A stretch of DNA of 64,000 bases, from contig JASANH010000691.1 of assembly GCA_030248295.1 (NCBI GenBank), positions 1 through 64,000 of the forward strand, written 5' to 3'. Made by a program: the position numbers and the translations under genes. Position 1 is the stretch's first letter, and each line of letters opens with the position of its first letter. A model generated the notes under the pieces. That model saw only the letters and a list, made by a program, of their open reading frames with translations. It ran no database searches and had not been told where the DNA came from. Source of the DNA: Mesodorylaimus sp. YZB2_4 (Eukaryota > Nematoda > Enoplea > Dorylaimida > Dorylaimidae). Below, piece after piece: positions 1 through 10,399 of the stretch.

Positions 1-667
1 CAATATAATACTGTTACTAATTACGTGACCTTGTCTGCAAATACAGAAAGCCGTTCCCAACAGCATGCAAGACAGTCGTGGACTGAAAGTATTGCTGGCC
101 TTGGATCGTGAATTTCCATGTCCAGCAATTCCAAAATCGTGTTTCGCATGAAGACACCACGCCAAGTGAAATCAACCTAAAAAACTTACAATAAAAAAAA
201 CGAAATTCAAAACGACCGACTAGTCGTGCATAGAGCTACTAGCTGATCTCAGCATCCATGAAGAACATTGCGCTCCTGGCAAGTGGTAAAACACAACTCG
301 ACTTATCTTCTTGAAATATCAGCGAAATAGACTCGTTTTCCAAACTCATAGCAGGTAACTGGAAATTAGACTCGGACGATAATAAGCGGGTCTTGACTTA
401 ATTTACAATACCGATTGGTCAAACAAAATCCGTGAAGATCATGACAGCAAGCCAGCGTTCCTCCGCCAATATTTTTTAAACACTGGAAATCCAACTTTCG
501 TCCTAGTTGATTATTTCGGTTGGTAAGGCCACACGTGCGATAGCCATGGTCAGCGTGTGAAGCAGTGTGCAGTAAGAGCAAGGATGATGATCTCCCTTCA
601 GGCAAGGAGGGGTTGCTTTTTACACTCGACGAAGTTTGAGTGAGCTGCTGGTTTTTCTCTTATCGTG

Positions 668-737
668 GCCCTGATAGCTCAGTGGTACGACATCAGGATC
701 GCAAGCGGAAGTTTGCAGGATCGAATCCTGGTGGGCG
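668..737 (+). other. tRNA-derived SINE-like segment (pseudo-tRNA)
   Basis: It has a Pol III A box (TAGCTCAGTGGT) and B box (GGATCGAATCC) at tRNA spacing. The outer strands begin GCCC and end GGGC, as an acceptor stem would. The D, anticodon and T stems contain several mismatches, so it is not a credible working tRNA. A matching copy lies in the other palindrome arm on the minus strand. It was therefore part of the repeat before the two arms arose. Confidence 0.5.
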
Positions 738-1693
738 TGGTACATTTGCACTGAGCAGCGTCACCAAAGCTGAGCCCTCCGGGGTGGCTGGTTTAGGGTT
801 CCAGCCTCAAAGCGATCCCTAAAGCTTCGTGGGTTATCTTACCACGTGTAAGTCTTTTGTTAATTTTTGACAAATATGGATCAAAAATATCGGGAAACCG
901 TTAATTCTGTGAGTTTAAAATTGACGAATTCACTCATTTGAATATTCTGTCGCAGCAACTCCTGATGTCGTTACTCCCTTTTTTGCATTTGGTCATCCTA
1001 TACCAAAATCAGGATCTACAGGTTTACAGTCCGAATTTTTTCAAGTTTTAAATAGTGTGGACGATCTTTTGCAAAAGCTCGACAGACGCAGAGCCTTATT
1101 TTTATCAAATAAAAAACTTTTGCGGAAGGTTCTTAATTAGCGTTTTCTGCTAAGAGCAAACTCCTAATTACGGACTTCTGCTCGAAAACGACTTCTGGCA
1201 GAGAAGGCCTAATACAAGGTGCGCTCGATGCCTCGAAATGAAATTCGACCTTCTGGCGACTTGTCTCTCCCACTATTTAAAAGCATTTTCAGCTAGGAAA
1301 TCTCCGAGCTCCAAGCTGAAATCTTGATCAAAATCAAAACGCCTACTGATTGACAGACTGAGAGCTCTTTCTCCAGCTCGACCTCCAAACTCTGGTCGAC
1401 GAGCTCCATCGGATGAGACAAGTTTTCTCTCATCGCTCTAGCGCCGGCATTGTCGAACTCAGTGGCGAAGCCAGGATTTGAGGTAGGAGGGGGTGCTCAC
1501 TTAAAAAAAGAGGCATGTGAATCTAGCTGTGTTTAGCTATATCAGCCTGTGCGAGTTCGCGAAGCGTCCGAAAGGGGGTGGGTTGCGGGGCGGGGGGGGG
1601 GGGTGTGCCCCTGCCCCGCCTCCAAAAAATTGAGTTTAATGGCTTCAAGAAACTGATTTTTCCACGACAAACCGCCAGATAATATATATCAAA

Positions 1694-2330
1694 TTAATCG
1701 AAGCCTTCTGAAACCTCAGACAAACCGTATCGCCCCGAAATATCTTCTACGTCGAGGTCGATATCGCGATTAATGTTCATCAGGGCCAATCCATTAAACC
1801 GTTCGTCAGTCATATCATTTCGACAATACGTTTTTACGCGTCTCAAAGTCGAGACCGCCCGCTCGACTTCATCGGATGTTACTGCCAAAGTGATCAAGAT
1901 CTCTGAAACGAGAAAAAATCTAACCACCCTTCTTGCACTGTCGAGGAATATTTTAATACCTTATAGAAGTCGAAAACATTAGGGAACCAATCTCGCCCGA
2001 TCTCGGCACAGGATGCCAATGCTTCGCAAGCATTTTTTGGCAATTCCTCCTTTTTCGAGCCGTCAAAACGATGTTTCCAACGACGATATTCATCCAGAAA
2101 TCCTTGCTCAGTCACTTCAAATCCATCGCTGTGTTCAGTGTAGAAGCGAAATGCCTCAATGACCTTATGGTCATCAGCGCCTGAAGACGGCGAATGGGAA
2201 ATCAATGTAAATTAGCAACTAAATTATGGAGTCAACTACCCGAAAAATGAAGAAATCGGGTACTGTAGAGAATATATCCGTTCTGATGATCCCTGAACCG
2301 ATCGCCCAATTGATCATCCAAGTCTTTCAG
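1694..2330 (-). pseudogene. hAT-family transposase, C-terminal part (copy A)
   Basis: Read on the minus strand, the exon at about 1960-2180 encodes the region before the hAT dimerisation domain (WKHRFDG, DWFPNVFDF). The exon at 1694-1900 encodes the dimerisation domain itself (ERAVSTLRRVKTY, then FNGLALMNINRDID). Between them lies a 59-nt segment (1901-1959) with a GT start and AG end. Removing it joins FDFYK directly to ILITLAV in frame, as in intact hAT transposases, so the apparent frame break is probably an intron. A further exon piece at about 2226-2330 (IYFPYL region) is only partly present. The N-terminal BED and catalytic parts are missing, so this copy cannot be active. The sub-family looks like the ZMYM1/P52rIPK-type hAT group, by inference from the IYFPYLKDLDDQL motif. 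Confidence 0.75.
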
Positions 2331-2567
2331 ATTTCAGATTCTTTCAGGTGAATTGAACGTCAGGATGTGATCAGCAAATTTTTTGTCTTATTTTAACACA
2401 TCTACGAAACGCTTCAGCATATTTTGACTTCTTCGAAGGACTAGAGCACTCTTCGCAGAGTAAAAAAAGAATCTGACCTCAAATAATAATTGCTTTAATA
2501 TTTTCCCTGTAGTTATCAGACTTCGTAAGGTATGGAATAGCTAGATTTTGTTGTCTCTTCATCACTT
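2331..2567. other. Spacer between the two hAT copies
   Basis: AT-rich DNA between head-to-head copies A and B, not matched in the other hAT copy. I see no reading frame or structured repeat in it. Confidence 0.4.
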
Positions 2568-2689
2568 TTGGATTCGATTTCTAGGGATTTGGTCAGAATA
2601 TCGACGAACTTGCGGAAACGCAGTATCACTCCCATCGAATGTTGTCGTCAAGTAGCTGATTCACGCCACCGGGGTCGCAAATATCAAGA

Positions 2690-3416
2690 AGACGATCGAT
2701 TTTTCAATGGGGCTTACACGAAGGCTTTAAAAAGTGAGTTGTCACTGATCAGTTTTCCCTAGGGTGAGTGGGTGTCTCATTCAGAATTGACTAAAATCGT
2801 TGGTATTGATTGCATTCCTGTGAACCGAAATAAGCTTCCAAGATGGCAATATTGCAAGCAGAGAATTTATTTTCCGTATCTGAAAGACTTGGATGATCAA
2901 TTGGGCGATCGGGTCAGGGATCATCAGAACGGATATATTCTCTACAGTACCTGATTCCTTCATTTTTTGGGTAGTTGACTCCATAATTTAGTTGCTAATT
3001 CACATTGATTTTCCATTCGCCGTCTTCAGGCGCTGATGACCATAAGGTCATTGAGGCATTTCGCTTCTACACTGAACACAGCGATGGATTTGAAGTTACT
3101 GAGCGAGAATTTCTGGATGAATATCGTCGTTGGAAACATCGTTTTGACGGCTCGAAAAAAGATGAGTTGCCAAAAAATGCTTGCGAAGCATTGGCATCCT
3201 GTGCCAAGATCGGGCGAGATTGGTTCCCTAATGTTTTCGACTTCTTTAAGGTATTAAAATATTCCTCGACAGTGCAAGAAGGGTGGTTTGATTTTTTCTC
3301 GTTTAAAAGATCTTGATCACTTTGGCAGTAACATCCGATGAAGTCGAGCGGGCGGTCTCGACTTTGAGACGCGTAAAAACGTATCGTCGAAATGATATGA
3401 CTGACGAATGGTTTAA
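2690..3416 (+). pseudogene. hAT transposase 5' portion, copy B
   Basis: The segment 2690-2950 encodes the IYFPYLKDLDDQLGDR region. After a probable intron with acceptor at 3029, the exon 3030-3250 encodes the WKHRFDGSKK block. A 59-nt intron (3251-3309) follows, and then the start of the dimerisation domain from 3310. The reading frame is cut at 3416 by the TTAA-site element and resumes at 5602. Residue changes relative to copies A and C are scattered, as expected for a decaying copy. The N-terminal catalytic part is absent or unrecognisable upstream. Confidence 0.7.
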
Positions 3417-5597
3417 AGGACATAAGTCGGGCTGTTTGAACAAGTTATGTGGCCGCCAAGGTTGATAAGTTAGTGAACCTTCCCATTGTTTTCACGGCTA
3501 AACCCTTCTGTTCTCTGCCTCTGCGTGTCAATAATCAATAAGGCGCAGCGGGCGTGATTTGATGCCTGCCTTATGAATGCCTGCCCGAATCTTGTACTTC
3601 GTCTAACATTAGCGGTAGGCCAACAGTTCAAGCTGAATGGTAAAGAAAACGTTAAGCTTGCAGCAGGCATGCAATTTCTAAGTTCTAAACTACAGCACGG
3701 TACAGTATAAAAGCTTTGCGGCTGGTTCAAAAGAAGCCAAAAAAAATTGCTCGAGAAGAGAATCGAACCCAAAAGTTGTATGACACATTCGTTTCTGATC
3801 CCGCCGCGTTTATCTCCACAACAGCCGCGATTCTTCTCGCTTTGATAGCTGTTATTTCTACATGCAGAAGCAAGGGCCTCTCTCAGAGACAATGGTGATC
3901 ATCGTGGCACTTTCCATCGTGAATAATCGATTGACGTTGAGCCCTTGCAGTGAGAATATGACACTTCTGTTAGGCTACTGGAGCTTGACCTGGCTCTTTT
4001 ATCAGCATTTATCATTATCTGACCCACCCCCGCTTCTGATAACCTGATAGATGACCAGTGGTCGAGGTGCTCTTGAACGCATGCAAAAAAGCAGTGGAAT
4101 GTGAAGTCTGTTACACTCTCGCATGTTATCTGGGGGTTTTCTTATTACGGAATCGGCGTTCGTTCATCGCAGTCAAGTCAAGTGTAGAGGCTGATTCCCG
4201 TTTTTCGGTCCAAGTAAGATTTTATTCATCTGTGCGTCTGCGCCAAGCAACCGGCGTCAGTAGATTTAGGCAAGTAACCAGTTTGGAAAAGGAAAGACAG
4301 CTCAGAGAGTTTTCAAAGCCAAAAATTCCAGCCACTGGTGGACTCAAACCCTCGGTAGGCGAATTTATGGAGTGTTGCATCGAACGGCGCTGCACTGCGC
4401 CACCAACACACTGGACATCGCTGAAAGAACAGTGGTTTCACACTCACATCTTGTACCTGCTATTCTCCGCACACTAGTTGTACATGGATCTGCCCTATGC
4501 TGAGAACATTATGTAAATCTTGACCGCGCTGTTCAGGCCTTCTTCAAACCCAAGTCAGCGCTCGCCCTGCGCGAAGGAAAAACAAATATGAATTCCAGAG
4601 CAAAGAGCGCAGAGACTGAAACTGAGAGAAAACAGCTCGATGGAACAAAACGCACGCCGATTATGTCATGAGAAAACCCCCGCAAGAATTTTCATTCCAA
4701 GAGGCAAGCATGCATCCCAGGTTTTGGGGAAAGGCGTGGAACTTGCCAAGAATAGTTCGGTAGAGAACAGGAAACCTGTCTGAGGCAACAAAGGTTGGCA
4801 CTGACCATTGTCCACTCGTATTTAGGAAATGGTCTCTTGGTCACTCTCTGCCCATCTACAATGTTTGGCGCAAGATTGTCCATCACGTGCAAACTACATA
4901 TAGCGCAGATAAGGCTAGACAATTCTGTCATTTGAGTCAATTCGTGCTTGCTGTCTCCAAAAGAGAGATTGCATTCCAGATATTCACCGTTTCCGCTCTG
5001 AGAAAGTCCCTTCCGATTAGACAGGGAAGGCCTGGAAGCGGTCACAAACCGCTTGTCTTCTGACTTCTACCCGAAGTGTAAGGTCTCTGTGGCGCAGGAG
5101 GATGACTCTTGACGCACAATGCCGGCAATCCAGCCGCTGTGCACGTCGGTTCGGAGCCTTCCAAGCTCAGTTCTTTTTGACTTCTGAAATAATTCTTTTT
5201 TTGTTCCACAAGCATGAATTCCCCATCGTTGATTATTGATATATTCTGTTATTTTTTTCCTCTAATAGTTTAAACTTCTACTTTTTGCGCTGAGCTCCTC
5301 GTCATATAGACATGAAGACGTGCAGCCCATATTCGTGCATACAGTTTGAAACCAGAAAAATCTCAACAACAAATTACAGGAATTAAATAAAAACAGCATT
5401 ATTATGAAAGAAACTGGCAATCGTCCCAAGTGAGACAGTTCTCCGACTTTTGGCATTGGTCAGGTGAGCGCTTACAGTAACCCCAGCCCGCACCCTCTCT
5501 GTTCACTGTTTAAATCTTACGCTATTTGTGATAAGTGGCTAAAAACGACCCTGCCTGAGGTAATTTCTGGCACCAGAAATTCCCCGACGCATGTCCT
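3417..5597. mobile_element. 2.18-kb non-autonomous DNA element with TTAA (or TA) target duplication
   Basis: The left end reads AGGACATAAGTCGGGC and the right end, in reverse complement, AGGACATGCGTCGGGG: 13 of 16 bases match. TTAA flanks both sides (3413-3416 and 5598-5601), while copy A has a single TTAA at the same place. This is the signature of piggyBac-type insertion. Because TTAA is itself palindromic, a TA duplication of Tc1/mariner type with ends extended to AAGGACAT cannot be excluded. The interior has only short frames on both strands (for example about 3470-3890, 4058-4477 and 4692-5045) that I do not recognise. No DDE/D transposase is evident, so it was probably mobilised in trans. 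Confidence 0.75.
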
Positions 5598-5601
5598 TTA
5601 A

Positions 5602-5700
5602 TGGATTGGCCCTGATGAAATTAATCGCGATATCGACCTCGACGTAGAAGATATTCCGAGGCGATTCGGTTTGTCTGAGGTTTCGGAAGGCTTCGATTAA
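5602..5700 (+). pseudogene. hAT transposase 3' end, copy B (continues 2690-3416)
   Basis: Encodes the last part of the dimerisation region (NGLALM, DIDLDVEDI, then GLSEVSEGFD and stop), matching copy A 1694-1795 in reverse complement. It is the remainder of the exon cut at 3416. A one-base change relative to copies A and C near ATTCCGAGG suggests a further small lesion. Confidence 0.65.
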
Positions 5701-6644
5701 TTTGATATATATTATCTGGTGATTTGTCGTGGAAAAATCAGTTTCTTGGAGCCATTAAACTCAATTTTTCGGAGGCGGGGCAGGGGCACATCCCCCCCCG
5801 CAATCCACCCCCTTTCGGGCGCTTCGCGAACTCGCACAGGCTGATGTAGCTGAACACAGCTGTATTCACATGCCTCTTTTTTTTAAGTGAGCACCCCCCT
5901 CCTACCTCAAATCCTGGCTTCGCCACTGAGTTCGACAATGCCGGCGCTAGAGCGATGAGAGAAAACTTGTCTCATCCGAGCTCGTCGACCAGAGGTTGGA
6001 GGTCGAGCCGGAGAAAGAGCTCTCAGTCTGTCAATCAGTAGGCGTTTTGATTTTGATCAAGATTTCAGCTTGGAGCTCGGAGATTTCCTAGCTGAAAATG
6101 CTTTTAAATAGTGGGAGAGACAAGTCGCCAGAAGGTCGAATTTCATTTCGAGGCATCGAGCGCACCTTGTATTAGGCCTTCTCTGCCAGAAGTCGTTTTC
6201 GAGCAGAAGGTAATTAGGAGTTTGCTCTTAGCAGAAAACGCTACTTAAGAACCTTCCGCAAAAGTTTTTTATTTGATAAAAATAAGGCTCTGCGTCTGTC
6301 GAACTTTTGCAAAAGATTGTCCACACTATTTAAAACTTGAAAAAATTCGGACTGTAAACCTGTAGATCTTGATTTTGGTATAGGATGACCAAATGCAAAA
6401 AAGGGAGTAACGACATCAGGAGTTGCTGCGACAGAATATTCAAATGAGTGAATCCGTCAATTTTAAACTCACAGAATTAACAGTTTCCTGATATTTTTGA
6501 TCCATAATTGTCAAAAAGTGACAAAAGACTTACACGTGGTAAGATAACCCACAAAGCTTTAGGGATCGCTTGGAGGCTGGAACCCTAAACCAGCCACCCC
6601 GGAGGGCTCAGCTTTAGTGGCGCTGCTCAGTGCAAATGTACCAC

Positions 6645-6713
6645 GCCCACCAGGATTCGATCCCGCAAACTTCCGCTTGCGATCCTGATGTCGTACCACT
6701 GAGCTATCAGGGC
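6645..6713 (-). other. tRNA-derived SINE-like segment, second copy
   Basis: Reverse-complement partner of the segment at 668-737, with the same A-box and B-box motifs and the same stem mismatches. The B box here is GGGATCGAATCC. Confidence 0.5.
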
Positions 6714-7377
6714 CACGATAAGAGAAAAACTAGCAGCTCACTCAAACTTGGTCGAGTGTAAAAAGCAACCCCTCCTTGCCTGAAGGAAGATCATCATCCT
6801 TGCTCTCACTGCACACTGCTTCACACGCTGACCATGACTATCGCACGTGTGGCCTTACCAACCGAAATAATCAACTAGGACGAAAGTTGGATTTCCAGTG
6901 TTTAAAAAATATTGGCGGAGGAACGCTGGCTTGCTCTCATGATCTTCACAGATTTTGTTTGACCAATCGGTATTGTAAATTAAGTCAAGACCCGCTTATT
7001 ATCGTCCGAGTCTAATTTCCAGTTACCTGCTATGAGTTTGGAAAACGAGTCTATTTCGCTGATATTTCGAGAAGATAAGTCGAGTTGTGTTCTACCACTT
7101 GCCAGGAGCGCAATGTTCTTCATGGATGCTGAGATCAGCTAGTAGCTCTATGCACGACTAGTCGGTCGTTTTGAATTTCGTTTTTTTTATTGTAAGTTTT
7201 TTAGGTTGATTTCACTTGGCGAGGTGTCTTCATGCGAAACACGATTTCGGAATTGCTCGACATTGAAATTCACGATCCAGGGGCAGCAATTTTTTCAGTC
7301 CAGGACTATCTTTTATGCTGTTCAGAACGGTTATCTGTATTTGCAGACAAGGTCACGTAATTAGTTACAGTATGGGA

Positions 7378-7960
7378 CTGGTTATTTTAGATGCACTGAC
7401 TACAGGAAATGGCGAGATTGCCAATGGTGCATTCTGAAGGCCATGCGCGCTCTTTGTTGTTGACAAAGTGGATCAATCTTACAACAAGCTCGGCAAATTA
7501 GTGACTCTTTCGTTTAAAGATTTTCACGTAAGTCATTTTTATTATTCGTTTTAATTTTTGTGATATCTAATTTCATGTCATCTCTTATCAGAAAGCTTCG
7601 GAGAAATTTAATGAACATCAAACAAAGAAATATCATTCAGCGGCAGTTGAGAAAGAATTTAATTTTCGGGAGACGAGACAAGGTCGTCAAACTTCTGTTG
7701 ATGTTCGCCTTAGCGTTCAGGAAGCCGACTAAGTGGAAAAAAACCCTAGATGTAAATTTGTGACTGCCATTCTTGTGTTGAACATACAGTACGTGGTCAA
7801 AGAACAGATTTTTTAGATTGAAAAGTATTGCAAAAGTAATCGTTTTCTGTGGCCGCCAGAACTTGGCCCTGCGCGGACATCGCGGAGATAACGATATTTT
7901 CACTGATAATCAATCTGTTTAAGATGGAAATTTTGAAGCACTCCTGCGTCTTTGGCGAAG
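7378..7960. other. Unassigned DNA between hAT copies B and C
   Basis: Single-copy within the window. Short frames on both strands (about 7560-7763 and 7637-7903) have no recognisable motif and look like chance frames in AT-rich DNA. Confidence 0.3.
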
Positions 7961-9100
7961 CCGAAATTTGAGGTAGGAGGGGGGTGCTCACTTAAAAAAA
8001 AGAAGCATGTGAATACAGCTGTGTTCAGCTACATCAGCCTGTGCGAGTTCGCGAAGCGCCCGAAAGGGGGTGGATTGCGGGGGGGATGTGCCCCTGCCCC
8101 GCCTCCGAAAAATTGAGTTTAATGGCTCCAAGAAACTGATTTTTCCACGACAAACCACCAGATAATATATATCAAATTAATCGAAGCCTTCCGAAACCTC
8201 AGACAAACCGAATCGCCTCGAAATATCTTCTACGTCGAGGTCGATATCGCGATTAATGTTCATCAGGGCCAATCCATCAAACCGTTCGTCAGTCATATCA
8301 TTTCGACAATACGTTTTTACGCGTCTCAAAGTCGAGACCGCCCGCTCGACTTCATCGGATGTTACTGCCAAAGTGATCAAGATCTCTGAAACGAGAAAAA
8401 ATCTAACCACCCTTCTTGCACTGTCGAGGAATATTTTAATACCTTAAAGAAGTCGAAAACATTAGGAAACCAATCTCGCCCGATCTCGGCACAGGATGTC
8501 AATGCTTCGCAAGCATTTTTTGGCAATTCCTCCTTTTTCGAGCCGTCAAAACGATGTTTCCAACGACGATATTCATCCAGAAATCCTTGCCCAGTCGTTT
8601 CAAATCCATCGCTGTGTTCAGTGTAGAAGCGAAATGCCTCAATGACCCTATGGTCATCAGCGCCCGAAGACGGCGAATGAAAAATCAATGTGAATTAGCA
8701 ACTATATCATGGAGTCACCTACCCGAAAAATGAAGGAATCAGGTACTGCAGAGAATATATCCGTTTTGATGATCCCTGAACCGATCGCCCAATTGATCAT
8801 CCAAGTCTTTCAGATACAGAAAATAAATTCTCTGCTTGCAATATTGCCGTCTTGGAGCTTATTTCGGTTCACAGGAATGCCATCGATACCAACGATTATA
8901 GTCAGTTCTGAATGAGACACCCACTCACCCTCGGGAAAACTGATCAGTGGCAACTCACTTTCTAAAGCCTTCGTGTGAACCCCATTGAAAAATCGATCGT
9001 CTCCTTGATATTTGCGCAACCGGTGGCTTAAATCAGCTAACAGTGTAAACAGGCTGCCTGCGCATGCTTTAGATTTTACTACCTGAGCGACCACAAAATA
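7961..9100 (-). mobile_element. hAT transposon copy C, lacking its outer 3' region
   Basis: The block from 7961 matches copy A from about 1465 in the same orientation, including the G-rich tract and the transposase exons. It stops abruptly at 7960, so the outer ~1.46 kb with the tRNA-like segment is missing. It extends further into the 5' part of the gene than copy A. Confidence 0.75.
8177..9094 (-). pseudogene. hAT-family transposase, C-terminal half (copy C)
   Basis: Exons on the minus strand, in gene order: about 8810-9094 (GVHTKALESELP, then a GTGAGT donor just after the PEG codons); about 8709-8815 (YL..LDDQLG region); about 8443-8663 (FYTEHSDGFE, WKHRFDGSKKEELPKN, DWFPNVFDFF); and 8177-8383 (ILITLAVTSDEVERAV, FDGLALMNINRD). 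The same 59-nt GT..AG intron seen in copies A and B separates the last two exons. The dimerisation domain is intact, but no N-terminal BED domain or first catalytic Asp is visible, so this is a fragment. Confidence 0.7.
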
Positions 9101-9399
9101 TATAATGCTTTTGATTTTACTAACCGATGTTGACTCAATGGTTCCAATCGCGTTTAAAAGTATTTGCTAAGCCGATTGAAGATTCGTCACCATAAAATAA
9201 AAAGAAACATATTCCGCCAGTCAGCCAAGTTTTAAAACATTGCAGTTGTGCTGAAAAAAAATTTAGCTCGACACACAACAATTAATTGGACCCAAACGAG
9301 ACGAACTTCGCCTTTCCGGTCTCCCGCCCGCCCAAATTACCAAATAAGGAACCTCCTTTTGCTTCTGGTAAAATATAGTTTCAGGTTTGGGCCATAAAA

Positions 9400-9740
9400 T
9401 CATGATTTAGTCAAATAGTGCAATTTTGATTATTTCAAAATCTTGATTCAATCAAATTGGGAAAGCTTGATTGTGTCCAGACGCGCCCTACAGTATCCAA
9501 GGGCGCAATCTTGATTTATTTGAGTGCGCAATTTTGATTTCAAGTGCGTAATCTTGATTAATTCAAGTTTTTTCTAGATTGCGCGCTTGAACTTGATGAG
9601 ATTTTCTCATTCGACTAAAATGCGCGAATTCAATGCAAGTTCAAGTTAATGTGGGATTCTGATCGAGATTTGCAGGAATCTAATCAAGTTTTGCTAAATC
9701 CTGACCAACTTTCACGCGCACTCGAGGTGTGCGCGCAATC
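9400..9740. repeat. CTTGATT/AATCAAG-rich interspersed repeat
   Basis: The short word CTTGATT and its complement AATCAAG recur many times within 340 bp, mixed with GCGCAATCTTGATT variants. A second block with the same word content is at 37,385-37,740. No coding frame. It may be the subterminal region of a DNA transposon; the class is not determined. Confidence 0.55.
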
Positions 9741-9798
9741 TTGATTCTGGCCGTTCTCGTATTCCGTAGCCGTATTCCGTAGCGTAGTAAAAATTCGC

Positions 9799-10389
9799 AT
9801 GTTAAAATTGGCCAAAATTTTTCGCAAACTCAAAATTCGAATGCATCTAGAGACCGGCATTCTATCGTTTCCTTCTCTGCGCCCCAATGCTCCGGGGGAA
9901 ATGATCATGGGAAGTACGCCGATCGTCGATGTTTTATTGTATTTCAGCGTCGATTCGAGAAGCCACGCGCCCAGACCGCGAGAGTTGTATAATTTGTGCA
10001 CATTTTTTGTAAAAACTGGTCTCGATCATAGCCTCGCTTTTCATTCATTTAAAAAACCTAGCGTGCTTTTAAGGCAAATGCAGAAGTCTTTGATTGAAAA
10101 AACTATTGGGTTAAAAAGATCTCTTTCGCCGATGTCCCATCGCTCAAACACTTTTTGTTATCCCCCTGGTCGCTGCCATCGTTGCATGTCCCAGATTCAG
10201 CATGTGGTTTATCTAGCCCATCTGCATCGCCCTCAGGAGCGCACGCCAATCGACATCAATCATCATTCATTCCTCAATGACTTAGCCTGTAGGTATCTGG
10301 GTCATGTGTCTTTTGTTGCGCTTCCACCCGTTTTGTCGCTGGCTGGTTTTGAACAGCATGTTGCGCCTCTGCCCATTGTACGCGCCTAG
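9799..10389 (+). CDS. Hypothetical reading frame, 196 codons, not recognised
   Basis: An ATG-initiated open frame outside any recognised element. The first third is basic, the rest rich in His, Pro and Ser, and no domain or signal peptide is evident. It overlaps the start of a pyrimidine-rich block, so openness may reflect base composition rather than selection. No splice sites clearly extend it. I infer no function. Confidence 0.15.
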   Translation: MLKLAKIFRKLKIRMHLETGILSFPSLRPNAPGEMIMGSTPIVDVLLYFSVDSRSHAPRPRELYNLCTFFVKTGLDHSLAFHSFKKPSVLLRQMQKSLIEKTIGLKRSLSPMSHRSNTFCYPPGRCHRCMSQIQHVVYLAHLHRPQERTPIDINHHSFLNDLACRYLGHVSFVALPPVLSLAGFEQHVAPLPIVRA

Positions 10390-10399
10390 ATCCCTCTAT

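Larger units (their letters stand above)
1..2330 (-). mobile_element. hAT transposon copy A (left arm of a large inverted pair), cut by window start
   Basis: The + strand from 1 to about 1805 matches, in reverse complement, 5602-7377. The block 1694-2330 matches copy C at 8177-8815 in the same orientation. It carries the 3' half of a hAT transposase reading right to left, followed by about 1.7 kb of shared non-coding DNA that includes a tRNA-like segment. Copies A and B face each other head to head across a short spacer. The outer end of this arm lies at or before position 1, so no terminal repeat or target duplication can be read here. Confidence 0.8.
2568..7377 (+). mobile_element. hAT transposon copy B, interrupted by a TTAA-site element
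   Basis: The two halves 2568-3416 and 5598-7377 together match copy A in reverse and copy C, with 3417-5597 as an extra insert. The gene runs left to right. The right end near 7377 matches position 1 of the window in reverse complement. Direct comparison with copy A shows that only about 4 bp are duplicated at the insert, so the halves were one copy before the insertion. Confidence 0.78.

Noticed and set aside
366-605. 79-codon frame on the minus strand with a near-identical frame at 6776-7015 in the other palindrome arm.
   Set aside because: The two copies differ at four residues, every difference changing the amino acid, and there is no homology; it is shared non-coding DNA of the hAT element.
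668-737. Functional tRNA gene.
   Set aside because: A and B boxes are present, but acceptor, D and anticodon stems have too many mismatches; called a tRNA-derived relic instead.
4692-5250. Possible transposase remnant inside the TTAA-site element (phrases like LLTHNAGNPAAV).
   Set aside because: Isolated weak resemblance to a DDE block, with stops around it and no supporting motifs.
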